Source of the DNA: Przewalskia tangutica
Taxonomy: Eukaryota > Streptophyta > Magnoliopsida > Solanales > Solanaceae
Assembly (NCBI GenBank): GCA_029844215.1
Contig: CM056728.1
Location: 87,047,676 to 87,111,675, forward strand
DNA length: 64,000 nucleotides
Direction: 5' to 3'
Part shown: one piece after another, positions 1 to 11,159 of the stretch
Layout: every line of letters starts with the position of its first letter
Position numbering within the stretch: the stretch's first letter is position 1
Notes under the pieces: generated by a model
Told to the model about the DNA's origin: nothing
Databases searched by the model: none
What the model saw: the letters and a program-made list of their open reading frames with translations, nothing else
Translations under genes and position numbers: made by a program

Positions 1-1059
1 CAACCCGAAAGACATCACCTGAACTCATAGTGCCCATACCGGTCCCGAATGCATTCTTTGGGATATCTATCTCTAACTCGCACTGATGATAACCGCATCG
101 CAGTCTATCTTGAAAACACTTTGCACTCGCAATCGGTCAAACAAATCGTCAATCCCGGGAGGGATACTGCTTGATAGTAACCTTGTTCACCGTCAGAATC
201 AATGCACATACACTGGCCCCATCCTTCTTCTTTACAAATAACACCGCGCCTAAGGAGAAACACTTGGCCTAATAAAGCCTTTCTCCAAAGAAATCTTTCA
301 CCGGTCCTTCAATTCCTTCAACTCGCAAAGCCATCCTATGGCGGAATAGATATCGGTCGAGTGTCTGGTGCCAAATCGATGCAAAACTCAATCTCCCTCT
401 TAGGAGGGATACCCGGAAGCTCGTCTGGGAATACGTCTGGAAACTCTTTAACAACCGGAATCGATCAAGGTCCGATTCTCCGCCTCGATTTAATACCCGA
501 ACCAAATGGCAAATATACCCCTTCCGCATTATCTTCCTAGCCTTGAGGTAAGAAATAAACCTACCCTGCGATGCAAGATTCCCTTCCACTGATAACCGGC
601 CACCAGAAACCGAACCGAACTAACCTCTCTCACTCCACATTGGCATAGCAAGACGCTAGCCAATCCATACCCATAATCACATCGGGTTCACATATCCAAC
701 TCTATCAAGTCAGCTAGAGTCTGACGACCATCTATAGTCACTGGGCAAGCCTTATATACCCGCTCAGCTACCACCGAAACACCTACAGGCGTAGCCACCT
801 CAAAGGATTCTATGGACTCTGCTCTATCCCTATTCTACCAAAGAATATGAGGAGATATATAGGACAAGGTAGAACCTGGATCTATCAAAGCATAAACATC
901 ACAAAGAAGAGACCAACAATGTACCCGTGACGACATCGTGACGCCCGTCCTCGGGCGGCCGGACATAGCATAAATGCGATTCGAGGACCGCTGAACTAGA
1001 ACCCCGCCACGACCGCCGCGCTCGCCGCCCATGAACACTCGCCTCCGGGCGCCAACCAC
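1..1059 (-). pseudogene. M1 pol fragment: protease and start of reverse transcriptase, broken
   Basis: This is the pol part of element M1, read right to left and cut by the window edge. The protease active site is visible near 851-905 as ALIDPGSTLSYIS, with proline where element A has serine (LIDSGST). Downstream on the minus strand come a protease end resembling VIMGMDWLAS, the linker FISYLKARK near 560-530, and the start of reverse transcriptase, including a degenerate copy of the stretch from SFRVSLLRG to a proline-poor substrate region. The last readable part near 1-30 corresponds to YEFRVMSFGL of the reverse transcriptase palm. Stops and frame changes occur throughout, so no full protein is encoded. 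The order gag-protease-RT on one strand behind an LTR and primer site fixes it as Ty3/gypsy. The catalytic DD of RT lies outside the window. Confidence 0.85.
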
Positions 1060-2234
1060 CAAGATGAAGACTCAGAATCGAACTCGCTTACCGAGCCATG
1101 GCACTCCCGCCGCCTGACGGACAATCTTCTTCAAATGGCCTGCTGGCCACAAGAGTAACAAGCTCCCGGAGGAACACGACACCCCCCATAATGGCAATCA
1201 CCACATCGACCACACCGAGGCATAGGTGGCCTCATCTGACTAGAACTCGTCCTCTCGAAACCCGGCCTCGAACCCCGCCCTACTCCCGAATACTCAGACG
1301 CCCCAAGATGGTGGAGGAGCGCCTGACCGGCCGCGTGGTGCAAATCGTCTGGCCGGGTTGTCTACCCTAAAACTACCAGAGGACCTCGCTGTCCCGCCCT
1401 CTTCGCTGATACCGCCGATCCGCTTACCGCTCTCACACCTGTGCACGTGCTCGCACGCGGCAATGTCCATGCCCTGAAGAGCCACCCCGCAACTCTCGCC
1501 AAGTGATCATCGAGTCTCGTGACATAGCGGTGCACCGCCCTCCATGTTCGCTACCAAAGCGGCACATACCTAGCCAATAAATCAAACTCCATGTTGTATT
1601 CCCGACCGCCCGCCCATTCTCGCCTCGGGCCAAATCTATCGGCCGAGCCCTCCTCATCTGCGGAGGCAAGAAATGGCCAAGTAATGCCTCCGAGAACTCG
1701 TCCCCAAATACCGAAGCGCATTCTCCCCGACGCTTCCTATGAATCATACCATCAATCTGCAGTGTCCGCACCGATGCGAACCTAGTACCACCGACTCGGT
1801 CTCCGGCCCCGATCACCTCGCGATCCACAGAATCGTCGGATAAACTCCCGAGGATCATCCTCAGCCTCGACCCATAAAACTCGTGAGCCGCAACTCAAAA
1901 GTCCTCGCCTCAAGCTAGCAGCTGTCTTTGAACCACGGTATGCCGAATCGCTGCTCTCACTTATCTCATGTTCGCCACGATCTCGCTAGTCATCGGGCCA
2001 TCTCTCAGAGCCCATATCCTCTCGCCTGGCCGGCTGGATCGAGGCTCGTACCGCGGTCTCGTGAGCGCCGCCGCCGCCTCGATTTCACCGGGTTGGCGAC
2101 GTGGTAGAACTCGCCGTCCGAAACACCTCATCTGGTAAGGACTGGGCCTGTGCCCTGGTAACCCTCGGTGCCCTACTAGTAGTTCCCTCCACTGCCTTGC
2201 CCTTCTGGGCCGCGGTCGCCTTGCGTGGAGGCAT
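1060..2234 (-). pseudogene. M1 gag (capsid/nucleocapsid) pseudogene
   Basis: Gag forms the virus-like particle and packages element RNA. The start is placed at the ATG complementary to 2232-2234, in the same context (MPPRK-like, after a leader of about 190 bases) as gag of M2 and M3. Around 1640-1560 lies the gag-domain core, FLPPQMRRARPIDL followed by a damaged copy of the LARYVP region. Around 1225-1130 is the zinc-knuckle region: CGRCGDCHYGGC followed by CYSCGQQ, whose GH-C end is shifted out of frame. Several frameshifts split it into short open frames. It continues into the protease without an obvious separate start, as expected for a gag-pol polyprotein in this clade. Confidence 0.8.
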
Positions 2235-2424
2235 AACTGATACAGGAAAAATACGTCAGAGGAAATTCAACCTATAACACAGCTCTATTGCACGATCTCA
2301 GAGTGAAAGAATGGAAACCAATCCTAAATATCCTGCAGCCTCCTGATTATAGATGTGGTGCACAACACACCGATAATCAAGACTCTACTAGATACGGTCT
2401 GTGGACACTTTCCGAGGACTAACT

Positions 2425-2436
2425 GCTCTGATACCA
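2425..2436 (-). other. Primer-binding site of M1
   Basis: On the minus strand this reads TGGTATCAGAGC, complementary to the 3' end of plant initiator-Met tRNA. It starts four bases inside the LTR edge at 2441, which identifies the adjoining LTR as the 5' LTR of M1. Confidence 0.9.
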
Positions 2437-2440
2437 CTTT

Positions 2441-4921
2441 TGTCACGACCCAACCCTGGGTCGCGATCGTACCCTACCGGTACCGCCAGTATATGTCGAG
2501 AATAGCAATGAACATACATAACACATAACTTATAAAAGGGTAACCATCATCGCCACCGATAAGTGCCGCTTCCATAAAATATACATAAACAAAGTATAGT
2601 AGTACAACCGGTTCTTGCACCCCAAAACATATATGTGAGCACGCACTTAAAGATAACAACTATGGCGTGCAGTGGCCCCGCCATACCCCTGAATGTACAA
2701 AATACCTATAGCATCAGGGAATATCCGTACCAACAAAACAAGCTTCCGGAGGAATGGAGCTTCTGACAACCGAGTAAAAGATCCTAGGAATGAGGATCTA
2801 CCACCTGCTTTCCCTTACCTGCGGCATGAACGCAGCCCCCGAGGAAGGGGTCGACACAACGCACAAGTATGTAAAACTGGAAAATACTGTAGTAATATCA
2901 TAAGTCAAAATAAGCTGGAGTCATAGATAAAATCAATTTCCTTGCACTGTGCCTTACTAGCAATGAGAGTAACAAGTATAAATCTTATAGCATAAAAATA
3001 GGAGGCTCACGATCAAAACAGGGTACCTCGCCCGTAGTATCATTAAGCAATCCTACTCCTGGGACTATTTCACCCGCATGGGTCCTGTGGACCCGCATGA
3101 GGTCATCCGCCTCGTCATGGGACTATTTCACCCGCATGGGACTATTTCACCCGCATGGATCCTGTGGTCCGGATCCGCATGAGTACAAGCGTCGCACTCG
3201 CATCATGGGTAGCAAATCCATGGCATAGATAATAACCCGGGGTTTACCCCGTAATAATACAAATATATAACATAGCTCATCCGGCTATCATACATAACAT
3301 AAGCACTACCGGCCTATCATATCACAAGCAAGTTAAGTAATCCCCTAACTTCGTATTTACATTATCAATATATCCTCTCATTTTAGTATCCTAAGGCACT
3401 AACATGTCTTTTAATAGAAAATCCGGGAATTCAACCCAAGTACCATGTACTTCTAACTTTTTAAGAAAACTCTTTTTATACAAGGATCCCAAGATACTAA
3501 TCACCATAGTATCAAGTTACAATTTCTTTTCAAAACAAGTCACATTTCCTTTTAGAAATATAATAGGCTTCTAAATCAAGTGACTTCATTTCCTTTAAAA
3601 CCTTAGGCAACCAATGCCTAAAATCAATCCACCTTCCATAGTTTCAAATCCGTTACCCGTACTTGTTTTTAATTAGAGTAAACCATTCTTTGTGAACCTT
3701 TCAAAAACTAATATAACCAACTCCCCATAAAGTCATTATATTAGCGTTATTCTTTTGTCAAATACATTTTCCCTAAATCCAAGGGACTTATACTTTTGAA
3801 ATGAAACAAGTGTAGATTATCAAATCTTGTACGTATACCGTACTACATAGATACAACTATTCATGCTCAAGAGATAGGAAAGCTCTACATACCTCTTCGG
3901 TCAATCCACTTGCTAAGTCCAACTACCGCAAGTAATATGTCAACCTATAATAACCATAGTGCGTTGATTAACCTCTAATTTCAATGTAGAAATTCCAAAT
4001 TCAAGTTACCAATTCCTAAGGAAAATTGGGCAGCATTTCCTTTGTTTCTACTCACTTTGCCACCTTTTCAAAGGCCGATTTTTCAACATTCAAATGCCTC
4101 ATTAAGGCCCAACAACCAACCCAACACAGTGGGATTACACACCTAATCTTGTGTGTAAAATTCTGCCCCATTAGTTATAATAGTACACTTAACAATTCTA
4201 AAGTGGTTTTTAGGCTACAACATGCTCATAATATTACTTTAGCCAAATCCTTCATATCCAACCCACATTTCTAGCATGCAATGACTTTAAGAGCATTATT
4301 TACCACCATAAGTATTTTCTTCTTAACATGCAACTCTATAAACTCACAATAGAGGAAGAATCATTACCTTAGAGCTTTTGCCAAATCTATCCAACAATTT
4401 GCTAGCCTTTCTACCAAGAATACCACCACCACCACCTTCACAAGTTAACCACAAGCTTCCTTCTTGTCTTTTAATTTTTTTCAGATTTTTCCTAAGGCTA
4501 GATTGTCTCTTGGATTTTAGAGAGAAGGAGGAGGTTGAAATATTTAGAGAGAAGGAAGAGGTTTTTCAAAGAGAGAGATGACAAATGACCAAGTCTTTAA
4601 GACTTGGTCAATATATTGCATGTAAAAATCAGATGGGAGGGGACACTTGTCCCCACTCAAATTTTCAAAAGATAACTGACTTTTCCTAAGTTTTTCCGCC
4701 GATTTCGCCGGCCGCGCCCGCTTCGGCGCGGGCGCGCAACTCCTGCGGACTGGATCTTCGCCGCGCCACGATTCCCTCGCGCGGCTCAAACTTCAGCGAC
4801 CCCAGTTTTTCCGGCGCGGCCCTGTTTTCCGGCGCAGCCCTAATCCTCGCTGCGCGCGGCCGCGCTCAGCCATGCCTGAGACCCCTGACCGCGGTCCAGA
4901 CTCGAACCACGGGGTATAACA
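2441..4921 (-). mobile_element. M1 5' LTR (type D)
   Basis: A 2.48-kb LTR on the minus strand. Its U5 edge is TGTCACGACCC at 2441 and its U3 edge is GGGGTATAACA at 4911-4921. It is the most diverged LTR here: its U3 begins with a GC-rich stretch (about 4690-4870) not seen in the others, and I cannot identify a clear TATA box. The module-III repeat lies at about 3055-3215. The right edge cuts directly into gag of P1, so M1 inserted there. The target duplication on the right should be ACGGG (4922-4926). The left copy lies outside the window. Confidence 0.85.
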
Positions 4922-5486
4922 ACGGGGCTGGATGACTACTTGGCAGAGGCTTGCTCGGGTGTAGCTCTTCAGCCGGGCATGGATATTGCCCGCATGCAGG
5001 CTTTTGCACTTGGGTGTGAGGAACGGAGACCGGATTGACCAATACCACAGAAGGCGCCGTGACAGCAGGGTCCTTTGGTAACTTTCGAGGCGGACCGCCT
5101 CAGCAGCAGACTAGTTATACGCCTCCACTAGTATAGAGTGGTCCTCTACAGTCTTCAGGGCATCCAGAGTATTCAGGAGCAGGTCAGGGCTCCAAGGGTT
5201 CTGTGTTCGGGAGTTGGGGTGTTGGCGGATGGCCACCCCGACCTCGGGCAGGTGTGGTAAACCCCATGTGGAGAGTGTCACGGATTCAGAGGTTGTTTTA
5301 CATGACAGCGGAGGCCATTTTGTGAGAAATTGCCCGACCAGAGGTAACGCGGATGTAGAGACTCGGCCTTCGGGATCAGTTGCGGGTTCTTCGCCTTCTA
5401 TAGCTAGGCAGGGTGTTCATACACCGGCAGCGGCAGAGTCGTGGTGGAAGTTCCCGCCTAGCGATCTGAACCGCCTATTTTATTTC
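4922..5486 (+). pseudogene. P1 gag, 3' part, interrupted by M1
   Basis: The plus-strand gag of element P1 resumes where M1 ends. It opens within the conserved GLDDYLAEACSGVALQPG stretch (4925-4980) and continues through MDIARMQAF to a glutamine-rich segment near 5090-5115. The zinc-knuckle region lies at about 5250-5340: GRCGKPH, then a spoiled first cysteine pair, then GGHFVRNCPTRG. Only one pair of knuckles is present, as in M2 and unlike P2 and M3. The frame is broken several times. The 5' part of gag, the leader and the 5' LTR lie left of the window beyond M1. No protease or RT follows, so P1 is a gag-only element. Confidence 0.8.
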
Positions 5487-6220
5487 AGGTATATCCTTAA
5501 CCCTCTAGAGACTAGTATGCATTGGTGATAAGATGAGTATATTTTTAAGTGTTATGTTCAGAGAGCATTGTGTTAATTGTGATTTAGAGAAAATGATTAG
5601 TTGAAGAGGTAAGTTTGGGGGCAGGGGAATTGTGAGCCTTAGAATATTATATGTGGAGACCTTAGAGGCGAGGCCGTCTTGAGTAAAAGATTTATTTTTA
5701 TGATTGACCTTTATCGGAGTGCATAGTATACGTGGGGTATGTTTGTGTGATAAGTCCCTGAGTGGTGTGAAATGAAAGAGGGTAGTTGAGCTAAGAAGAC
5801 CACTAGGTTTTCGTGACTTGATTAGTGAGATTGTTCCGGATCGGGGAACAAGAGCTTGGCGCGAAATGGGTCGGGTTGAGGCCAGATTGCGGGTCAACCC
5901 GCAGCCCGGTTTGAAGTAAGGAAAAATTTGTGGTGGTCCCGCTATGTGATAGGGTCACGAGGGTGCTAGGTCCAAGTTTAGGTAACCATCGTACGGGTTC
6001 GTGGATGCGTTCGACCAGAATCGGATCGTGAAGGCCGGGAATGGCCTTAGAGGAAATTGAAGCTAGTGAGATGACCAAGTTTGGAGGTAGTAACTCCAGG
6101 GTTATGGAAATTGAAGCGGTAAATGAAGTGTGGAACGTGTACTATAGAGAGTTCGGGTGTACGAGAAGGGTACGACGAGTAAGAGATGAAGCGAACATGT
6201 ATGTTTTGAGACTTTGAAGG
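5487..6220 (+). other. P1 non-coding block between gag and polypurine tract
   Basis: About 730 bases with no supportable coding frame. The sequence is shared with P2 (48138-49071), with M2 (minus, 14724-15660) and in part with M3 (minus, 55691-56395). The best-kept segment is 5799-6090. It contains an 8-bp inverted repeat, CGGGTTGA (5872-5879) and TCAACCCG (5894-5901). In a full element this place is occupied by roughly 3.4 kb of pol. Confidence 0.75.
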
Positions 6221-6255
6221 AACATTCGGGACGAATGTTTCTAAGGGGGGAAGAA
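6221..6255 (+). promoter_or_regulatory. P1 pre-PPT stem-loop and polypurine tract
   Basis: A perfect 8-bp inverted repeat AACATTCG (6221-6228) and CGAATGTT (6232-6239) with a 3-base loop is followed by the polypurine tract AAGGGGGGAAGAA (6243-6255). The LTR begins at the next base. The tract primes plus-strand DNA synthesis. The stem-loop occurs at the same place in every 3' end in this window. Confidence 0.85.
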
Positions 6256-9200
6256 TGTTACACCCCGTAGTTCCAGGGTATGTATATGAGGACGCACGCA
6301 TTTGAGAATACGGCATAATATCGAAAGAAAGATGTGATTTTTCGACGTAAAAGTTTCCGGATTTTGTGAAGGAAAAAGGTTCGTTAATGGGAATTGGATT
6401 CCCAGATTTGGTATTTGGACTTCTTGGATTATATTAGAATTATGGGATTTTATTTTCTGAAATGGTCACGTGGGGCCCACGGGAGAAATTTACGGTTTTG
6501 TGGGGCCCACTTTGTTTTCGAGATTTTCGATATTTTGGATATTTTCGGAGGATGAAATATTTTGGATGAGTAGGGGGGCGACACGTGTCACCCCCATGTG
6601 GCCACCTTGGCCGAAATGGTGGGACAAGTGTCTCTTGGCCGAAATGGCCTTACAAGTGGCAAGCCACTTGTCTTGTTTTTTGTTGGCCATGTGGTGTGGT
6701 GGGACCCACACACACATGGCCCAATCTAGACCACACACTTGCTATGATCTTGACCCTTGATTTCTCTATAAATACCCCCTTATTTCAAGACTTATTATCA
6801 TCCACACTTAAAGATTTTCCAAGGCAAATATACTCCCTCCCTTTAGCTTGCTCGCCCAACCCCACTTTGTGTAGAAATACTTCAAGTATTGTTGTATAAT
6901 CCCAAATACCTTAGCCTAGTATCCCTAGCTGTATTCCAAAGTTATTTCAATACTAGGAGCCCGGAAATACTACTTTATTCCTATAGTCGCAAAATGAAAC
7001 CCTAGAAAAATCTTCATAGCTTAGATGAAGTGTTAAGAGAAGTTGTTTAGAAACTTCTAAGGGTTGCTTGGAGCGGGTTGGAGCGTAAAGACATGGAGCT
7101 AAACGTTGCTCAGGATCGACTTATAATCTTGGATAATTTTGGGCTTATCGAGGTAATGATCTATGTCCCCCTATTGTAATTGAATATTACATATTGTAGT
7201 AGTTTAGAATTGAGTATAAGATATATTGGAAGGATGATTATAAAGGATTGAATTGTATTTACATTGGACTGTATTTACAGTAGACTTGTGTAGTATTATT
7301 GGGAGGCAGAATTGTACACGTCCGGTTAGACGTGTAATCCCCTTGGAGTTGTTGGCTTGGTAGCAGGCCTTGTTATAGGAGGTTATTTATGTGATTGCGG
7401 GGTGGGGGGGGGAGGTTCTGCCGAATTTTCCGTAGGATAAGGATCCTTGTACTTAGAATTATTCTATAAAGAGAACTAGAAGTTGATAGATGTATTTTGA
7501 ATATTATAGGTGGATCTTCTATGCGCGGCATACTCGACTTGGCTTGTGGATTAAGCCGAAGAGGTATGTGATTCTTCCTATACTCTTGAGCATGATTGTT
7601 GTGAACTATATAGTATGGTAGACGTACGTGTGTGAAATGAATTTTGTTTGTTTAAAACATAAAGTGTTATAATGGCTTTATGGGAAGTTAGTTATAACGA
7701 CTTTATGAAGATAAAAGAAAGATTTGATTTTGAAAGCTAAACGACTTGATTTTGAAAGTTAAGAGACTTGATCTTGAAAGATAAGAGACTTGACTTAGAA
7801 ACGACTTGATTTCGGAAAAGGAGAAGTAACTTGATTTAAGTATAGGTTACTTGTTTTGAAAAGAGTAAGTTATTTGGGTTTTAAAGAGTATACTTGATGT
7901 TGTTTTAAAAAAAAGCACTTGGTTTAAAAAGTATAGAGTACTTGATTTTAAAAGTCTTGTAGAGATTTTTACGAAGGTGAAGTAATTTGGTTTGAAAAGA
8001 AAACGTGTTTTGATACTACGAGTATTAGTATCGTATGGCTTTTATGTAAAAAGAGGTCTTTTTGAAAGAATGAAAGTATGTAGTATTTTGGGGTTGAAAC
8101 CCGGATTGTTGACATAAAATGAAAGTACGTTGAACTTGCCTATGCTTGTTGTGATAGCCTTTGTTGTGCAAGTGTTTTGATTCTGTGCTACCGTGTCTCT
8201 CGGGGAGGGCCGGCTATCTGATTGATTGCTTGGACATACTGACACGTTGGATGGTCCACGGGTATGCGTCCACTTTGAGTATTATCTTGTTGTTTCATTT
8301 GGACATATCGACACGCCAGCGCCCACTACGCGCCCACTTTGAGTATTATCTTGTTATTTCCTTTGGACATACCGACACGTTGGGTGCCCACTGTATCGTC
8401 GAGATGATGGTTTCATGGCCATGCTTATACCGAGGTAAGATGTCGCACGCGGTCATTGTGAGGTTAAATTCCCGTTATGTTATTAGTCCACGGACCGCTA
8501 ATCCATGAAGCTTGCCGCGACGAGCAATCACGGGCTTGATTTGTACATGTGGTTACAGTACACTTTAGATACTTGTCCTGGTCATTTCTCGTATCGGCAG
8601 CTCGTAGATAGCTTAAGATACTTGCCACGGTCATATCTCGTGAGACGGTAGGCTCGCACGTTAGCTTAAGATACTTGCCTCGCCGCCATTCGTGGTTGGT
8701 TTGGATCTGGTAGTTGGCTTCCGCATTGCCCGCGTGAAGTTTTATGACTAGCCTTAGGATCCGTAGTTGGCTATTCTACTTGCCCGATCGGTTTGACGAC
8801 ACAGGCGTGATCTAGTGTTCGTGTTCACATATGGGTGTTGTTTTACATCATGTCTCTGCCGATGAGGAAGGAGTTCCACGCATGATTGATATTGTGGCGT
8901 GAGACCCATAGTTATGTGTGAGTGATGATTTTGAGACATGCGCCCCTTTACTTGACATAATTGTTTACTTATTGCGAAATGGTTTTATAAAATGATGAAA
9001 TGTGATTTCATTACGCATTTTCGCCACATACTTGGTACTGTATCGACCTCCTTGGCCGCGTTTCTGCCAGGTAGAGGTACACCAGATTGTTGATCCGCCA
9101 TAGGATCGCAGCTTCGTTGGGAAGCTCCGTTTCTCCGGAGGCTTATCTTTGGTATGATTCCTTGAGATTGTAGGTTCTTGTACATTCAGGGGTATGGCGG

Positions 9201-9449
9201 GGCCCTGTCCCGTCATTGTTGTTATAAAAGTCTTAGAGAGTGCAGTCTTGTTGTGGAGGTTTGTAAAGGATGTAACTGTTCAAGTTTTTAATTTATATAC
9301 AGAAAGGTGACCGTTTTGGTTAGCCTGTTTTCTTATGTTATATCTTGTTTCCTGTTTAAGTTTTTATTTCCACTGATTTTCTCTGATGTTGTATCACTAG
9401 GGTGCCCGGGGTAAGGCACCAGTCGCGGGCCCGAGGTCGGGTCGTGACA
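6256..9449 (+). mobile_element. P1 3' LTR, uninterrupted
   Basis: A 3.19-kb LTR that starts TGTTACACCCCG directly after the polypurine tract and ends GGTCGTGACA at 9449. U3 holds two CACGTG boxes and a TATA box at 6767-6774. Tandem module I (three units of about 69 bases from the GGACATAC at about 8227) and a derived module II region (about 8555-8780) lie in the middle. The right flank, ATAAT (9450-9454), should be the target duplication; its partner is outside the window. It belongs to the same subfamily as the LTRs of P2. Confidence 0.88.
6767..6774 (+). promoter_or_regulatory. TATA box of P1 LTR
   Basis: TATAAATA followed by a run of Cs, about 511 bases into the LTR. The same motif and surroundings occur in nearly every LTR here, so transcripts probably start 25-35 bases downstream. 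Confidence 0.7.
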
Positions 9450-10407
9450 ATAATAATATCACCCGGGGATTGAACCCGCATCGTGGCTGCACGCCCAAGG
9501 AATTCCTTCATCGTGAAAGCATGTCCATGGAACAATATAGTGGAAGCATGCCCATGGAATTCCTCTATCATGTAAGCATGTCCAAGTAAATAACACAATA
9601 AGATGGTTGACCCTCCAATGAGGGACGCGGTGGTATAGAAATATAACACTAGCACGAAAGGCTATCATGAGCGAACATATGCAAGTTTAAAATATTCTTT
9701 GACTCTCATTAAAACATGTGAAATGAACTATCACTTTATAAACTCAAGGCACTTTCATTTCAGGTAATATTAAGGACTTGAACCCCAAAAGTACTATCAC
9801 TCGTAGTATCAAGGCACTTCCTCGTTTAAAGATCAAGTTACTACAATTTTTAAATTCAACTCGTTTAAAATCAAGTAAACTTGTAACTTCCAAATCAAGT
9901 ACTATAATGAATCTGATTTCATTTAAAACTTGTACGTCCACTGTACTACACATTTTTATAAGGTTCATGCTCAAAGAAAGATAGGAAGAGTTCCACATAC
10001 CTCTTAAGCTATTCCACACGCCAAGTAGAATACGCCGCACGTAGAATGTCAACCTATAATGACAATAATACGTCTATCAACTTCTAGCTTTCTAAGGTAG
10101 AATAATACTAAGTAAAAGGTCTCTTATTCTACGGAAAATTGGGCAGCACTTCCCCTGTTTCTACGTACTTTTCCACCTTTTCCAAGGCCCGAATTCTACA
10201 ACCAACACACCACATTTAAGGCACAACCAACAGTTAACCAAAGGGGATTACACGCCTAACTTGACGTGTAAAATTCTGCCCCACAATTCATATAAAACAG
10301 TCCAATAAACAGTCCGCATTTAACCAACATTTTAAGGCCATTCTCGGCCACAACCAACAACAATACAACATATACTTCTTATTTCCATTTTTCATTATCA
10401 CAATATC
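9450..10407 (-). mobile_element. H: old minus-strand LTR fragment, outermost host
   Basis: Minus-strand LTR body without either edge. It has degraded module-I units (9470-9600, GTGGAAGCATGCCCATGG-like) and then the AT-rich middle part. It ends in the region near GGGATTACACGCC (about 10240), where H2 begins at 10408. Its text is closest to the LTR of M4. P1 entered it from the left and H2 from the right, so both are younger than H. The rest should lie outside the window on both sides. Confidence 0.7.
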
Positions 10408-11159
10408 TGTCACGACCCAACCTCGGGCCCGCGATTGGTGTCTTACCCCGGGCACCCTAGTGATACAACATCAGAGAAAATCAGTGGAAATAAAAACTTA
10501 AACAGGAAACAAGATATAACATAAGAAAACAGGCTAACCAAAACGGTCACCTTTCTGTATATAAATTAAAAACTTGAACAGTTACATCCTTTACAAACCC
10601 TGCCCACAACAAAGATTACATGCACTCTAAGACTTTTATAACAACAATGACGGGACAGGGCCCCGCCATACCCCTGAATGTACAAGAACCTACAATCTCA
10701 GGGAATCATACCAAAGATAAGCCTCCGGAGAAACGGAGCTTCCCAAACGCTGAACTGCGATCCTATGAGCGAGGATCAACAACTGGTGTACCTCTACCTG
10801 CGGCATGAACGCAGCCCCCCGAAGGAGGTCAGTACAACAGGTACCAAGTATGTGAAACTGAAAATACTGTAATGAAATCACATTTCATCATTTTATAAAA
10901 CCATTTCGCAATAAGTAAACAGTTATGTCAAGTAAGGGACGCATGTCCTCAAAATCATCACTCACACATAACTATGGGTCTCACGCCCATAATATCAATC
11001 ATGCCCGTGGAACTCCTTCCTCACTGCCGGCAGTACATGATGTAAAACAACACCCATATGTGTACCTGAACACTAGATCCTGCCTGCGTCATCAAACCGA
11101 TCGGGCCAAGTAGAATAGCCAACTACCAGATCCGAAAGCTAGTCATAAAACTTCACGGG
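10408..11159 (-). mobile_element. H2: U5 end of a minus-strand LTR
   Basis: Starts with the LTR edge TGTCACGACCC at 10408 inside H (left flank ATATC) and runs for 752 bases until it is cut by M2 at 11160. Whether it is a solo LTR or the 3' LTR of an element cannot be seen, because its continuation lies beyond M2, outside the window. Confidence 0.75.

Noticed and set aside
4690..4870. GC-rich island near M1 that might be a gene promoter
   Set aside because: It lies inside the U3 of M1's LTR, bounded by its edge at 4921, and no host gene follows.
6470..6899. Overlapping open frames in LTR U3 on both strands, repeated at 14228, 34486, 36851, 40653, 46168, 49325 and 54229
   Set aside because: They recur only because the LTR recurs, differ in length and frame between copies, cover the promoter region and resemble no protein family.
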